Shown piece by piece: positions 34,931-45,063 of a stretch of 64,000 bases of DNA (position 1 is the first letter of the stretch; each line of letters begins with the position of its first letter). The stretch covers positions 94,127 through 158,126 of the forward strand of contig CATYSO010000002.1 in assembly GCA_958412345.1 (NCBI GenBank), written 5' to 3'. This DNA is from an uncultured Collinsella sp. Lineage in GTDB: Bacteria; Actinomycetota; Coriobacteriia; Coriobacteriales; Coriobacteriaceae. The notes under the pieces were generated by a model, which was given only the letters and a program-made list of their open reading frames with translations, was not told where the DNA came from and did no database searches. The translations under genes and the position numbers were made by a program.

Positions 34931-35761
34931 ATGAGCGACGAAGAGCTCAAAAAGGTTGCCAACGAGGTAAGGAAGGGCATCGTCACCGGCGTGCACGCTG
35001 CCAAGTCCGGCCATCCGGGCGGTTCGCTCGGCGCTGCCGACATCATGACCTATCTGTACTTTGAGGAAATGAACGTCGACCCGGCCGACCCCCGCAAGGC
35101 CGACCGCGATCGCTTCGTGCTTTCCAAGGGTCACTGCGCGCCTGGTCTGTACGCCGTGCTCGCCGAGCGCGGATTCTTCCCCAAGGAGGATCTCGAGACG
35201 CTGCGCCACATCGGCAGCCATCTGCAGGGTCACCCCAACATGAACGACACCCCGGGCGTTGACATGTCCACCGGTTCGCTCGGCCAGGGCATCTCCGCCG
35301 CCGTGGGCATGGCCGTTGCCGCCAAGCACTGGGGCGACGACTATCGCACCTACGCCCTGCTGGGCGACGGCGAGAGCGAGGAGGGCCAGGTCTGGGAGGC
35401 CGCCATGTTTGCCGGCAACCAGCAGCTCGACAACCTCTGCGTGATCGTCGACCACAACGGCCTGCAGATCGACGGCCCCGTCGAGGAGGTCAACGACCCC
35501 ATGCCGCTCGCCGACAAGTTCCGCGCCTTCAAGTTCCACGTGGTGGAGCTCGCCGACGGCAACGATTTCGATCAGATCCGCGCCGCCTTTGCCGAGGCTC
35601 GCGCCACCAAGGGCCAGCCGACCGCCATTATCGCCGAGACCACCAAGGGCAAGGGCGTCTCCTTTATGGAGAACCAGGTGGGTTGGCACGGTAAGGCCCC
35701 CAACGATGAACAGTTTGAGCAGGCCATGGCAGAGCTCACGGCCGCCGGAGAGGAGCTCTAG
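34931..35761 (+). CDS. Transketolase, N-terminal (TPP-binding) subunit
   Basis: 276 residues. Contains GVHAAKSGHPGGSLGAADIM, SKGHCAPGLYAVL, the TPP/metal motif GDGESEEGQVWEAAMFAGNQQLDN, and IAETTKGKGVSFMENQVGWHGK. It covers only the first half of transketolase; the second half is the next gene, one base away, so the active enzyme is a two-subunit complex. Functions in the non-oxidative pentose phosphate pathway. ATG 34931 lies after GAAAGGAAG. Confidence 0.95.
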   Translation: MSDEELKKVANEVRKGIVTGVHAAKSGHPGGSLGAADIMTYLYFEEMNVDPADPRKADRDRFVLSKGHCAPGLYAVLAERGFFPKEDLETLRHIGSHLQGHPNMNDTPGVDMSTGSLGQGISAAVGMAVAAKHWGDDYRTYALLGDGESEEGQVWEAAMFAGNQQLDNLCVIVDHNGLQIDGPVEEVNDPMPLADKFRAFKFHVVELADGNDFDQIRAAFAEARATKGQPTAIIAETTKGKGVSFMENQVGWHGKAPNDEQFEQAMAELTAAGEEL

Positions 35762-35762
35762 G

Positions 35763-36704
35763 ATGGCAGACGTCAAGAAAATCGCCACGCGCGTAAGCTA
35801 CGGCGAGGCCCTCGTCGAGCTCGCCAACGAGCACGATGACTTTGTGGTCCTCGACGCCGACCTGGCCGCTGCCACGCAGACCGGCAAGTTTAAGGCCGCC
35901 TGCCCCGATCGTTTCTTCGATGTGGGTATCGCCGAGAGCAACCTGATGGGCGTCGCCGCCGGTATCGCGGCCACCGGTCGTGTTGCCTTCGCGAGTACCT
36001 TTGCCATGTTCGCTGCCGGTCGCGCCTTTGAGCAGGTTCGTAACTCCATCGGCTACCCGCACCTCAACGTTAAGATCGGTGCCACGCACGCCGGTATCTC
36101 GGTGGGCGAGGATGGCGCCACGCACCAGTGCTGCGAGGATATCGCCCTCATGCGCGTCATCCCCGGCATGACCGTTATCGTTCCTGCCGACGACGTCGAG
36201 GCCCGTGCCGTGACGCGCGCCGCCTACGAGTGCGACGGTCCGGTGTACATGCGCTTTGCCCGTTTGGCCTCGCCGGTTATCAACGACCCCGAGACCTACA
36301 AGTTCGAGTTGGGTAAGGGCATTGTCATGCGCGAGGGCGCCGATGTGACCATCATCGCCTGCGGCCTGATGGTCGGCGAGGCTCTCGAGGCCGCCGAGCA
36401 GCTTGCTGCCGAGGGCATCGATGCTGAGGTCATCAACATGCACACCATCAAGCCCATCGACGCCGACCTGATCGTCAAGAGCGCCACCAAGACCGGCCAC
36501 GTCGTGACCGTCGAGGAGCACTCTGTGATCGGTGGCCTGGGCAGCGCCGTTGCCGACGTCCTGTGCGAGCAGTGCCCGACGCCGCTCAAGAAGATTGGCG
36601 TCAACGACACCTTCGGCGAGTCCGGCCCGGGCGCCGAGCTCCTGCACAAGTACGGCCTGGACGCCGCCAACATCGTGGCGACCACCAAGGAGTTCTTGGC
36701 ATAA
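35763..36704 (+). CDS. Transketolase, C-terminal (pyrimidine-binding) subunit
   Basis: 313 residues. The pyrimidine domain has LDADLAAATQTGKFK and FFDVGIAESNLMGVAAGIA (catalytic Glu in GIAE); the C-terminal domain follows with GLMVGEALEAAEQLAAEGIDAEVINMHTIKP split over residues ~200-240. Start ATG 35763 is one base after the stop of the first subunit, so the two are coupled. A strong hairpin terminator follows at 36776. Confidence 0.95.
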   Translation: MADVKKIATRVSYGEALVELANEHDDFVVLDADLAAATQTGKFKAACPDRFFDVGIAESNLMGVAAGIAATGRVAFASTFAMFAAGRAFEQVRNSIGYPHLNVKIGATHAGISVGEDGATHQCCEDIALMRVIPGMTVIVPADDVEARAVTRAAYECDGPVYMRFARLASPVINDPETYKFELGKGIVMREGADVTIIACGLMVGEALEAAEQLAAEGIDAEVINMHTIKPIDADLIVKSATKTGHVVTVEEHSVIGGLGSAVADVLCEQCPTPLKKIGVNDTFGESGPGAELLHKYGLDAANIVATTKEFLA

Positions 36705-36775
36705 GGCAAGACGGATCTCAAGGACTGCTTCGCCAGAACTATAAAGCTGCTTCGGCCAGTACTATGGAAACCCGG

Positions 36776-36807
36776 CAGGGGCGCTCTCTTGGAGAGCGCC
36801 CCTGTTT
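36776..36807 (+). terminator. Terminator after transketolase operon
   Basis: CAGGGGCGCTCTC (36776-36788) pairs perfectly with GAGAGCGCCCCTG (36792-36804), 3-base loop, then TTT. Very stable stem, short T-run. Confidence 0.8.
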
Positions 36808-36808
36808 C

Positions 36809-36875
36809 AGTTGCGGTGAGATAAGGACTGATTAGGGCTTTTAACTGCTAAAACAGTCCCAATTACCCCGCAACT
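36809..36875. repeat. AGTTGCGG palindrome with inner GGACTG/CAGTCC
   Basis: Outer arms AGTTGCGG (36809-36816) and CCGCAACT (36868-36875); inner arms GGACTG and CAGTCC. The element at 50520-50586 has the same two nested arm pairs and similar length. The rest of the 36705-37148 gap holds the terminator and, near 37100, an AT-rich promoter-like stretch before ftsE. Confidence 0.75.
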
Positions 36876-37148
36876 TCTAAAGAGGCCGTATCAAGCAGGA
36901 TTTCTATTGGGATAAGGGCTCATTCCAGCCACGTGCAATTCAGCCCCAAGCATAGCGCTGCTGCACCCAAATAAAACGCAGCGACCCCTTAGTTACCGCA
37001 GGCCATGCGCGAGGACGATTTGGGAGGTAACCCTGCGCCCGGCCGACGGGATCCCTAAGCACGCCATGCTTCTTATGTGCAGCAAAGCTAATGCTGCTAA
37101 AATATAAAGCGCTCATGTAGTTTAAACGCACGACGATAAGGAGCACCA

Positions 37149-38369
37149 GTGGGTAACCACTTCCGTACCTCCGGTGCGGGCGATGACGCCCCCAAGACGC
37201 AGCCAGGCGCCGTGGGCACTCGTTTCGCCACCCCGGATTCAGAGGATCAGCTGTTTAGCCCGATCCCCGCACAGCCGGCAGATCAGGCACAGCCGGCGTC
37301 AGATCCCTTTGCCTACAATCCCACCAATGATGTTGAGCTTTCCGAGGCCGCGGGTTTTGAGCCCGTGCAGAAGGTGACTGCTCGCGTGGATCAGCCCCAG
37401 GCGGACGCTGTCGCGCCGCAGCCTACCATGGCCGGTATTCCCGACCCTATGGCTCCTGCGACTCCAGCGCCACAGCCTGCGCAGTCCGGCCTTTTTGCCG
37501 GTATTCCCGACCCTACGCAGCCCGCGGCTCCCGTAGTCGAGAGCGATCAGGCCGCCGAGGTCGCAAGCCTCGACAATGCGCTCAACAACCCCGACTTTAC
37601 GTCGGTGTTTGCGCCCATCGATCCGCAGGCCAGCCGCAAGAAGATGGCCAAGCAGGCCGGTGTCGAGCCCGTCATCCTCATGGAGCATGTCACCAAGATC
37701 TATCCGGCACAGCCCAACAAGCCTGCACTCGACGACATCAACATCGAGATCTATCCGGGCGAGTTCGTCTTCCTGGTCGGTCATTCCGGCTCGGGTAAGA
37801 CCACGCTGCTGTCGACGCTCAACCGCGACGTCAAGCCGACGAGCGGCCGCATCTTGGTTGCCGGTCAGGACCTCATGAAGATCAAGAACCGCAAGGTTCC
37901 GTTCCTGCGCCGCCAGATTGGCGCCGTGTTCCAGGACTTTAAGCTTCTGCCGCAAAAGACCGCCTACGAAAACGTGGCGTTTGCCCTGCAGTGCATCGGC
38001 AAGCCCAAGGGCGTCATTCGCAGCCAGGTGCCGGAGGTGCTGCGTCTGGTCGGTCTGGCCGATCAGATGGATTCGCTGCCCGACCAGCTTTCCGGTGGCG
38101 AGCAGCAGCGCGTCGCCGTCGCCCGCGCTATGGTCAACCGTCCGCCGCTGCTGATCTGCGACGAGCCCACGGGCAACCTCGACCCGGCGATCTCGCTGGG
38201 CATCATGAAGCTGCTCGAGCGTATTAACCGCACCGGCACCACCGTGATCGTCGCCACGCACGACCGCGAGATGGTCGATAGCATGCACCGTCGCGTGATC
38301 GCCCTCGAGGGCGGCCACGTTATCCGCGACCAGGAGAGGGGAGGTTACGGCAACTATGGCACCAACTAA
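37149..38369 (+). CDS. ftsE: Cell-division ATPase FtsE with long disordered N-terminal extension
   Basis: 406 residues against ~220-230 for usual FtsE. Residues 1 to about 172 are rich in Pro, Ala, Gln and Asp, including two copies of AGIPDP, and are likely unstructured. The ABC domain follows: VGHSGSGKTTLLS (Walker A), LSGGEQQRVAVARAM (signature), LLICDEPTGNLDP (Walker B) and VIVATHDREMV. Partner of FtsX in controlling wall hydrolases at the septum. GTG 37149 follows AAGGAG; the frame continues without another good start until the ATPase domain. Overlaps ftsX by 14 bases. Confidence 0.93.
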   Translation: MGNHFRTSGAGDDAPKTQPGAVGTRFATPDSEDQLFSPIPAQPADQAQPASDPFAYNPTNDVELSEAAGFEPVQKVTARVDQPQADAVAPQPTMAGIPDPMAPATPAPQPAQSGLFAGIPDPTQPAAPVVESDQAAEVASLDNALNNPDFTSVFAPIDPQASRKKMAKQAGVEPVILMEHVTKIYPAQPNKPALDDINIEIYPGEFVFLVGHSGSGKTTLLSTLNRDVKPTSGRILVAGQDLMKIKNRKVPFLRRQIGAVFQDFKLLPQKTAYENVAFALQCIGKPKGVIRSQVPEVLRLVGLADQMDSLPDQLSGGEQQRVAVARAMVNRPPLLICDEPTGNLDPAISLGIMKLLERINRTGTTVIVATHDREMVDSMHRRVIALEGGHVIRDQERGGYGNYGTN

Positions 38370-39276
38370 CGTGGGCTACTCCTTCAAAGAGGCAATCAGT
38401 CACTTCTTCCGTAACTGGACTACCTCGCTCGGCGCCGTCATCACGATCTTCCTTTCGCTGTTTATCATCGGCCTGTTCATCATGGGCTCCGCGATGCTGA
38501 ACTCCGTGATCGGCACCGTCGAGGATCAGGTTGTCATCAACGCGTTCATTAGCGATGACGCCGATCAGGCCGATGTTCAGGCTTTTGAGGCCGAGCTTAA
38601 GACGTGGAATAACGTCAAGTCCGTGACCTATAAGGACAAGGACGACGCGCTGGCCGAGTATACGAGCAAGATGTCGGGCAACGCCGACGCCACCATGAGC
38701 GCGCTCGATGGCCAGAACCCGCTGCCGGCTTCGTTTGCAATTGAGATGGACGATCCGTCCAAGGTCGAGAGCACGGCCCAGAAGCTCAAGAAGAACGCCG
38801 ACTTCCAGAAGATCGCGGATGACGGCGACGTCAACGCGAGCGTGCTGTACGGCCAAGAGGAAGTGAGCCGCCTGTTCCAGGTGACCAACTACATCCGCAT
38901 CGCCGCCGTGGTGCTCGTTGGCCTTTTGACCTTTATCGCATTCATCTTCATCAACAATACGATTCGCCTGTCCATCACGGCGCGTCGTCGTGAGATTGCG
39001 ATTATGCGTCTGGTCGGCGCCAGCAACGGCTTCATTCGCGGCCCGTTTATCACCGAGGGCGTACTGCAGGCCATTTTGGGCTCGCTGCTTTCCATCGGCG
39101 TTCTGGAGCTGCTGCGCAATCTGATGATTCCGCGTTTGCAGGAGAGCATCGGCTGGATGTCGTTTACCCTGCCGATGCAGTACTACCTGGTGACCTATGC
39201 TGCGCTGATTCTGGTCGGTGTGATTATCGGTCTCTTTGGTTCTGCCATAGCCATGCGCCGCTACCTGCGCGTGTAG
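38356..39276 (+). CDS. ftsX: Cell-division permease-like protein FtsX
   Basis: 306 residues. An N-terminal cytosolic start and first helix (about 22-48), a ~130-residue outside domain beginning AMLNSVIGTVEDQVVINAFI, then three helices (about 175-200, 225-255, 275-300) with TARRREIAIMRLVGASNGFIRGPF. Normal FtsX length and layout. It starts inside the end of ftsE with GGGAGG upstream. Confidence 0.95.
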   Translation: MAPTNVGYSFKEAISHFFRNWTTSLGAVITIFLSLFIIGLFIMGSAMLNSVIGTVEDQVVINAFISDDADQADVQAFEAELKTWNNVKSVTYKDKDDALAEYTSKMSGNADATMSALDGQNPLPASFAIEMDDPSKVESTAQKLKKNADFQKIADDGDVNASVLYGQEEVSRLFQVTNYIRIAAVVLVGLLTFIAFIFINNTIRLSITARRREIAIMRLVGASNGFIRGPFITEGVLQAILGSLLSIGVLELLRNLMIPRLQESIGWMSFTLPMQYYLVTYAALILVGVIIGLFGSAIAMRRYLRV

Positions 39277-39300
39277 GCATGCCTGGAATTCATCCCTTCC

Positions 39301-39334
39301 AACGGGTCGTCTCTTATGGGGCGGCCCGTTTTTT
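39301..39334 (+). terminator. Terminator after ftsEX
   Basis: AACGGGTCG (39301-39309) pairs with CGGCCCGTT (39322-39330), one wobble, followed by TTTT. Confidence 0.8.
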
Positions 39335-39411
39335 GAGCTCTAGGGGACGGCAGGAAAGCGAATCATTTGGGTAGACTCTTTGGAGTTCGTCATCGATAGC
39401 AAGGAGGCGCC

Positions 39412-41547
39412 ATGGGGCGCAATAACAAGCATAAGCGCGGTGCTCGCAATAAGCGTGGGCCGGTGCGCAGCGAACGCCGTCCGAGCCTGACCGGGCGCGT
39501 GCAGCTCCATGAGCATGGCGCCTATGTCATAACCGAGAGCGGCGACTACAAGGTTATGGGCCGCGGTAAGCGCGAGATCATGGATGGCGATACCGTTGCC
39601 GTGAGCATTAAGAATAGCCCGCACGGTGAGCGGCGCGCCGTGATCGAAGGCGTGGTTGAGCGCGCAGCCATAAGCGTGGTGGGTACGTACCAGACCGCTG
39701 GTCCGCTCGGTGTGATCGAGCCGCTCGATTCGCGCCTGAAGGCCGACTTCTTCATTCTGCCCGAGGATACCTCGGCGGATCGTCTGGGCGTCCACCCGGG
39801 TGATGCCGTTGTCGCGCGCATTTTGACCTACCCGACGCGCCTGGAATCGGGCACCGTGACGATCGAACGCCGCATTGGCGGAGATGACGCGCCCGATTTG
39901 GGCGTTCAATACGTGATGGCGCGTTACGGCTATACCGATAGCTATCCCGAGGCCGCGCTGGACGAGGCCGAGGGGCTTTCGCTCGATGTGTCCGCGGCGC
40001 TTAAGGACCCGCTCCGCCGCGATCTGCGCGACCGCTTTGTCATCACGATCGACCCGGTCGACGCGCGCGACTTTGACGATGCCATTTCGCTTGAGCGCAC
40101 GCCCGAGGGCGGCTATAAGCTGGGTGTGCATATCGCTGACGTTTCTCACTATGTGGCTTGGGACGGGCATATCGATCTTGAGGCTCGCCATCGTACGACA
40201 TCGGTGTATCTGGCCGATCGCGTGCTTCCCATGCTGCCCGAACGCCTGTCCTGTGACCTGTGTTCGCTTCGCCCTGACGAGGACCGTCTTGCGTTTACCG
40301 TTGACATTGAACTCGATGCGCAGGGTCGCGTGCGGCATTACAATCCGTACCCCAGCGTGATTCGCTCGCGTGTGCGTATGGACTATGACGGCGCCGAGGC
40401 GCTGCTGGTGCGTGCCGGCGCGGTGGAGTATGGGGTGCTGGAGGGTGCGGCCGAGGATGTTGCGGCTGCTGAGGCCTCGCGCGAGGAGGCGCTTGAGCGC
40501 GGTCTTGCGTGCGAGAAGGCCGCCCGCGGCTGCAACGTCGACCTCGGCAATTTCCTTGTCGCCGCCAACGAACTCGCCGAACTTCGCCGTCGTATTCGTC
40601 GCGTCCGCGGCTCAGTCGATTTTGACACGGCCGAGATTCGCGCTCTATTGGATGAGGACGGAGTACCCGTGCAGATTGTGGCGCGCGAGCGTTCGTGTGC
40701 CACGTCGCTTATCGAGGAAGCCATGCTGCTCGCCAACGAGTGCGTTGCAGAGTGGCTGGCAGACCGTGATATCGAGGCCTGCTATCGCGTGCATGAGGAT
40801 CCGAGCCCCGATAGCCTGCACGGTGCCGCCGTTGCGCTGGCGCAGCTGGGCATCATCGACGATCGCCGTGCTGCCGGTATTGCCCTGGGGAGTCCCGATG
40901 AGCTGCAGGCTGCAGTTGATGCTGCCGCCGGTACGGCCAACGCACCGCTCGTCAACACGCTGCTTCTGCGCAGCATGCAGCGCGCGCTGTACAAGCCGCG
41001 CAACGAGGGCCACTTTGCGCTCGCCGCGCCGTGCTACTGCCACTTTACGAGTCCCATCCGTCGCTACCCCGATCTGGTGGTGCACCGCGTGCTCAAACTG
41101 CAGTTGGCCTATGAGCAGCTCGGCGGCAAGGACGCCTTGGTCCGTACGCCGCGGCTGATCGGCAAGGGGCGCGAGTCGCTGCCGCGCATTCTGCCGCAGA
41201 TTTGCCGTGCGTGCAGCGATGCGGAGCGTGCGGCCGATGCCGCCAGCCATGCGACGCAAAAGATCAAGATTGCCCAGTACTATGAGGATCGCCTGGGCGA
41301 GCGCTATGCCGGAACGGTCTCATGGGTCAGCAGCATGGGCCTCTTTGTGCGCTTGGACATGACGCAGGTCGAAGGCTTGGTTTCGATCAAGAGTCTGGGC
41401 AACGAGTGGTTCGAGTTCGACGAGGATGCGCTTACGCTGACGGGCGCCGACACGGGGACTCGCTATGAACTGGGCCAGCGCGTGATTATCGAGGTCTCGC
41501 GCGTCAATACCACGCGTGGGCACTTGGACTTTAAGCTTATCCATTAG
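39412..41547 (+). CDS. rnr: Ribonuclease R (RNB-family 3'-5' exoribonuclease)
   Basis: 711 residues. Short basic N-terminus, cold-shock-type OB domains (residues ~25-170), the RNB catalytic domain with IDPVDARDFDDAISLE (metal-binding Asp cluster), HYVAWDGHIDLEARHR and HFTSPIRRYPDLVVHR, and a C-terminal S1 domain (about 625-705, YAGTVSWVSSMGLFVRL). Degrades structured RNA and works with SmpB/tmRNA in quality control; smpB is at 50.0 kb. GGAGG precedes ATG 39412. Confidence 0.95.
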   Translation: MGRNNKHKRGARNKRGPVRSERRPSLTGRVQLHEHGAYVITESGDYKVMGRGKREIMDGDTVAVSIKNSPHGERRAVIEGVVERAAISVVGTYQTAGPLGVIEPLDSRLKADFFILPEDTSADRLGVHPGDAVVARILTYPTRLESGTVTIERRIGGDDAPDLGVQYVMARYGYTDSYPEAALDEAEGLSLDVSAALKDPLRRDLRDRFVITIDPVDARDFDDAISLERTPEGGYKLGVHIADVSHYVAWDGHIDLEARHRTTSVYLADRVLPMLPERLSCDLCSLRPDEDRLAFTVDIELDAQGRVRHYNPYPSVIRSRVRMDYDGAEALLVRAGAVEYGVLEGAAEDVAAAEASREEALERGLACEKAARGCNVDLGNFLVAANELAELRRRIRRVRGSVDFDTAEIRALLDEDGVPVQIVARERSCATSLIEEAMLLANECVAEWLADRDIEACYRVHEDPSPDSLHGAAVALAQLGIIDDRRAAGIALGSPDELQAAVDAAAGTANAPLVNTLLLRSMQRALYKPRNEGHFALAAPCYCHFTSPIRRYPDLVVHRVLKLQLAYEQLGGKDALVRTPRLIGKGRESLPRILPQICRACSDAERAADAASHATQKIKIAQYYEDRLGERYAGTVSWVSSMGLFVRLDMTQVEGLVSIKSLGNEWFEFDEDALTLTGADTGTRYELGQRVIIEVSRVNTTRGHLDFKLIH

Positions 41548-41572
41548 CCAAATCTCGACTCATGGCGGGAGA

Positions 41573-41607
41573 GCGGAGGGCGGTCTTTCGGGGCCGCCCT
41601 CCGCATT
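41573..41607 (+). terminator. Terminator after rnr
   Basis: GCGGAGGGCGG (41573-41583) pairs perfectly with CCGCCCTCCGC (41594-41604); weak tail ATTTGG. Confidence 0.7.
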
Positions 41608-41666
41608 TGGATCATGGCTACCTTGCCGTCTGCTCGGCCGCCCGCTTACCTGCTATTCGAGAGGTA

Positions 41667-41705
41667 AAACCTACCAAAATAAACCTGTCCCTTTTTGGCA
41701 GGTTT
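41667..41705. repeat. AAACCTACCAAAA palindrome with TAAACC-GTCCC loop
   Basis: AAACCTACCAAAA (41667-41679) pairs with TTTTGGCAGGTTT (41693-41705), one mismatch; loop TAAACCTGTCCCT. Close relative of 29548-29578. It ends 20 bases before the recombinase start and includes part of its leader, so it might also be a regulatory or recombination site for that gene. Confidence 0.75.
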
Positions 41706-41724
41706 ACAAGAAAGCGGGGATGAG

Positions 41725-42330
41725 ATGGCGACGGTGTATGGTTATGCGCGGGTGAGTTCGCGCGATCAGAATCTTAATCGGCAGCTGGATGCGCTGGGCG
41801 CCTATGGCGTGGGCTCGGCGAATATTTATGCCGACCATGCGAGCGGCAAGGACTTCGATCGACCGCGTTATCGCGAGCTGCTGCACGTCCTGGGAGACGG
41901 GGACGTGCTAGTGGTGCTTTCTATCGACCGACTTGGTCGTAATTACTCCGAGATTCTTGAGGAATGGCGACGCATTACCAAGGAGCTCGGGGTTGCCATT
42001 GTGGTGTTGGACATGCCATTGCTTGACACGCGCGCCAGGGCCAGCGGCGCGCCGGATGTGACCAACACCCTGATTGCCGATATTGTGCTGCAACTGCTGA
42101 GCTACGTGGCGCAGGTGGAGCGCGAGAATATCCATCGGCGCCAAGCGGAGGGGATTGCAGCGGCGCGGGCGCGAGGGGTCCGTTTCGGTCGACCTCGCAA
42201 GCCGTGCCCTCCTCAGTTTGAGCTGGTACGCGATAGCTATGAGGCAGGCGATATTACCCGCAGCCAGGCAGCAAAGTGCCTGGGCGTGTGCGTGGGGACG
42301 TTCGATCGCTGGATGCGCGAGGCGGGGTAG
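41725..42330 (+). CDS. Serine recombinase (resolvase/invertase family)
   Basis: 201 residues. N-terminal catalytic domain with YGYARVSSRDQNLNRQLDAL (nucleophile Ser in the VSS segment), VVLSIDRLGRNYSEILEEWR, and a C-terminal helix-turn-helix (about 150-201) with DITRSQAAKCLGVCVGTFDRW. Length fits small resolvases. No transposase or invertible repeat pair was found around it, so target and role are unknown. ATG 41725 follows GGGGATGAG. Confidence 0.88.
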   Translation: MATVYGYARVSSRDQNLNRQLDALGAYGVGSANIYADHASGKDFDRPRYRELLHVLGDGDVLVVLSIDRLGRNYSEILEEWRRITKELGVAIVVLDMPLLDTRARASGAPDVTNTLIADIVLQLLSYVAQVERENIHRRQAEGIAAARARGVRFGRPRKPCPPQFELVRDSYEAGDITRSQAAKCLGVCVGTFDRWMREAG

Positions 42331-42434
42331 GGGTTTGCGCCGCTTTGGCGCTTCCTGTTACGATTCAAATTTTGATACGGTGACGATGCCATTTGGGGCT
42401 ACACTCGCTGATATTCAAAAAAGGAGGTAGGCCC

Positions 42435-43016
42435 TTGGCGCGCGTAAAACAAATAATCGGATGGGCCGCGATCGTTCTGTTCGCTGCAACGCTGGCGGGC
42501 ATCTGGGTGCTGACGGAGCAAAATGCGGTGGAGACGTCGTTGCTGAGCGAGTCCACCGCGCGTGTGGTGGAGGGTCAGGCTACGGGCGTACAGGCTGCCG
42601 ATGTCGCGGGTGAAGCTCAGACCGAGAACGGGATGACCGGGGGCACCGATTTGGCTGCTTCGAATGTCCGGTCTGGCCGACTTGCTTCCATTCGCATGTG
42701 GGTGGGCACGAACGTCCGTCGCGTTGCCCATACCGTAGAGTTTTTCTTCGTCGGATTGTTCGCCTCGGTGGTCGTGGTTTGCTTTTCCAGGCGTCCGTGG
42801 AGCGTATGCTCCCGTTGCGTGCCCGTGTTGCTCTTTTGCGCCGTCTGCTCCGTTGGCGATCAGGTACATAAGATCTTTGTTCCCGGCAGGCATTTCGACG
42901 TTATCGATTTAGGATTCGATGCTGCGGGCTATGTCACCGCCATGCTGTTGGTATTGCTGGCAGCGGCGTTGGTGCGCTATGCGACTCGGCCGATCGGCGC
43001 CCATGCGAGGCACTAG
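42435..43016 (+). CDS. VanZ-like membrane protein
   Basis: 193 residues from TTG 42435, preceded by AAGGAGG 7 bases upstream; the in-frame ATG at 42393 lacks a site. One N-terminal helix (WAAIVLFAATLAGIWVL), a ~70-residue Ala/Glu/Thr-rich outside segment, then three helices. RRVAHTVEFFFVGL and DQVHKIFVPGRHFDVIDLGF match the VanZ-like pattern (H...E and R-x-FD-x-xD). Role in this family, apart from teicoplanin resistance by VanZ itself, is unknown. It ends in a terminator before the MurNAc cluster. Confidence 0.8.
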   Translation: MARVKQIIGWAAIVLFAATLAGIWVLTEQNAVETSLLSESTARVVEGQATGVQAADVAGEAQTENGMTGGTDLAASNVRSGRLASIRMWVGTNVRRVAHTVEFFFVGLFASVVVVCFSRRPWSVCSRCVPVLLFCAVCSVGDQVHKIFVPGRHFDVIDLGFDAAGYVTAMLLVLLAAALVRYATRPIGAHARH

Positions 43017-43097
43017 CCGGTAACAAACCCGTTTCTGATAATGCGACCTTGTTGAATTATTTTGTGTCGCGCGTATTTCCGAGCGGTCGGATTTGAG

Positions 43098-43124
43098 GGG
43101 CGAGCGGTAGAACGCTCGCCCTTT
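43098..43124 (+). terminator. Terminator after VanZ-like gene
   Basis: GGGCGAGCG (43098-43106) pairs with CGCTCGCCC (43113-43121), followed by TTT. Confidence 0.75.
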
Positions 43125-43146
43125 GTGCGCCACGATGCGGCACAAT

Positions 43147-43175
43147 GTACCGTAAAAGCTGTTTGTATCCGGTAC
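43147..43175. promoter_or_regulatory. Inverted repeat upstream of MurNAc regulator gene
   Basis: GTACCG (43147-43152) faces CGGTAC (43170-43175), about 45 bases before the regulator start. It could be its operator; the arms are short. Confidence 0.3.
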
Positions 43176-43220
43176 GAATCGTTCGTTGGTCTTTAATTCT
43201 TCTCAACGGAGGTGTTTGAG

Positions 43221-44072
43221 ATGGCAAACGGATTGCTTTTGCGGCTTCGCGAGCGTGAGCTCAGCGCGAGCCCGGCGGAACGCAATGTCATCGCATATGT
43301 AAGCGCTCATCCGCACGAGGTGGTCGGGCTGTCCGTCCGCGGTCTTGCCGATGCCACGTTCTCCTCGCCCTCGAGCATTTTGCGCTTTTGCAAGCGCTTG
43401 GGTTTTGCGGGCTACAAGGAGTTCCAGCGCGAACTGATTGCCGAGCTGGCGCTCTTGGGTGACAAGAAAGACGTTGCCCTCGAGGACATCTCCATGGATG
43501 ACAGCGTCGAACGTATCGTGGGGAAGGTGATGAAAAGCAACGTGCGCACGATCGAGGCGACGGCGCGAACGCTCGATTACACCGTCTTGGAGCGATGTGC
43601 GGCCTATCTTAAGCGGGCACGTGCGGTCAATCTGTTCGGTATCGGTGCCTCTCGTTTGGTCGCGCACGATCTGGCGCAAAAGCTCATGCGTGTCGACAAG
43701 GAGTGCCATCTGTACGACGACTGGCATGATCAGCTCTTGTGTGCCAAGAACATGCATGAGGGCGATATGGCAATCGCCTTTAGCTACTCGGGCTTGACGC
43801 AAGAGGTGCTGGACTGCACCGCCGAGGCTCAACGTCACAACTGTCCCGTTGTGGCCGTTACCAAAGTAGATGGATCATCCAAGCTTGCCACCGTGGCCGA
43901 TGCCGTGCTCGGCGTCGCTGCGAGTGAACCCTTGGTCCGCAGCGGTGCCATGGCTTCGCGTATGGCCCAGCTTATGGTTGTCGATGCCCTGTACGCTGCT
44001 TACGTTGCCAGCGACTACGAACGGGCGACGCATGTCATTAAGCAAAACTACATCGAGAAACAGGAAAGATGA
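43221..44072 (+). CDS. RpiR/MurR-family transcriptional regulator
   Basis: 283 residues. N-terminal RpiR helix-turn-helix (residues 1-77) with SPAERNVIAYV and TFSSPSSILRFCKRLGFAGYKEFQ; C-terminal SIS sugar-phosphate-binding domain (about 110-250) with LFGIGASRLVAHDLAQKL and AIAFSYSGLTQEVLD. Its place at the head of murQ-murP-mupG suggests it senses MurNAc-6-phosphate, as MurR does. GGAGGT lies 7 bases before ATG 43221; the upstream GTG 43212 overlaps that site. Confidence 0.88.
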   Translation: MANGLLLRLRERELSASPAERNVIAYVSAHPHEVVGLSVRGLADATFSSPSSILRFCKRLGFAGYKEFQRELIAELALLGDKKDVALEDISMDDSVERIVGKVMKSNVRTIEATARTLDYTVLERCAAYLKRARAVNLFGIGASRLVAHDLAQKLMRVDKECHLYDDWHDQLLCAKNMHEGDMAIAFSYSGLTQEVLDCTAEAQRHNCPVVAVTKVDGSSKLATVADAVLGVAASEPLVRSGAMASRMAQLMVVDALYAAYVASDYERATHVIKQNYIEKQER

Positions 44073-44082
44073 GGTGAATGAA

Positions 44083-45006
<924 letters not shown>

Positions 45007-45063
45007 GTGCGCGGCGTGAGCTGATATGACATCCAGACGAGATACCCAATACAAGGAGGAGTT

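Noticed and set aside
41725..42330. Serine recombinase as part of a DNA inversion switch
   Set aside because: No pair of inverted sites flanking a promoter was found nearby; the adjacent palindrome has short arms and belongs to a dispersed family.
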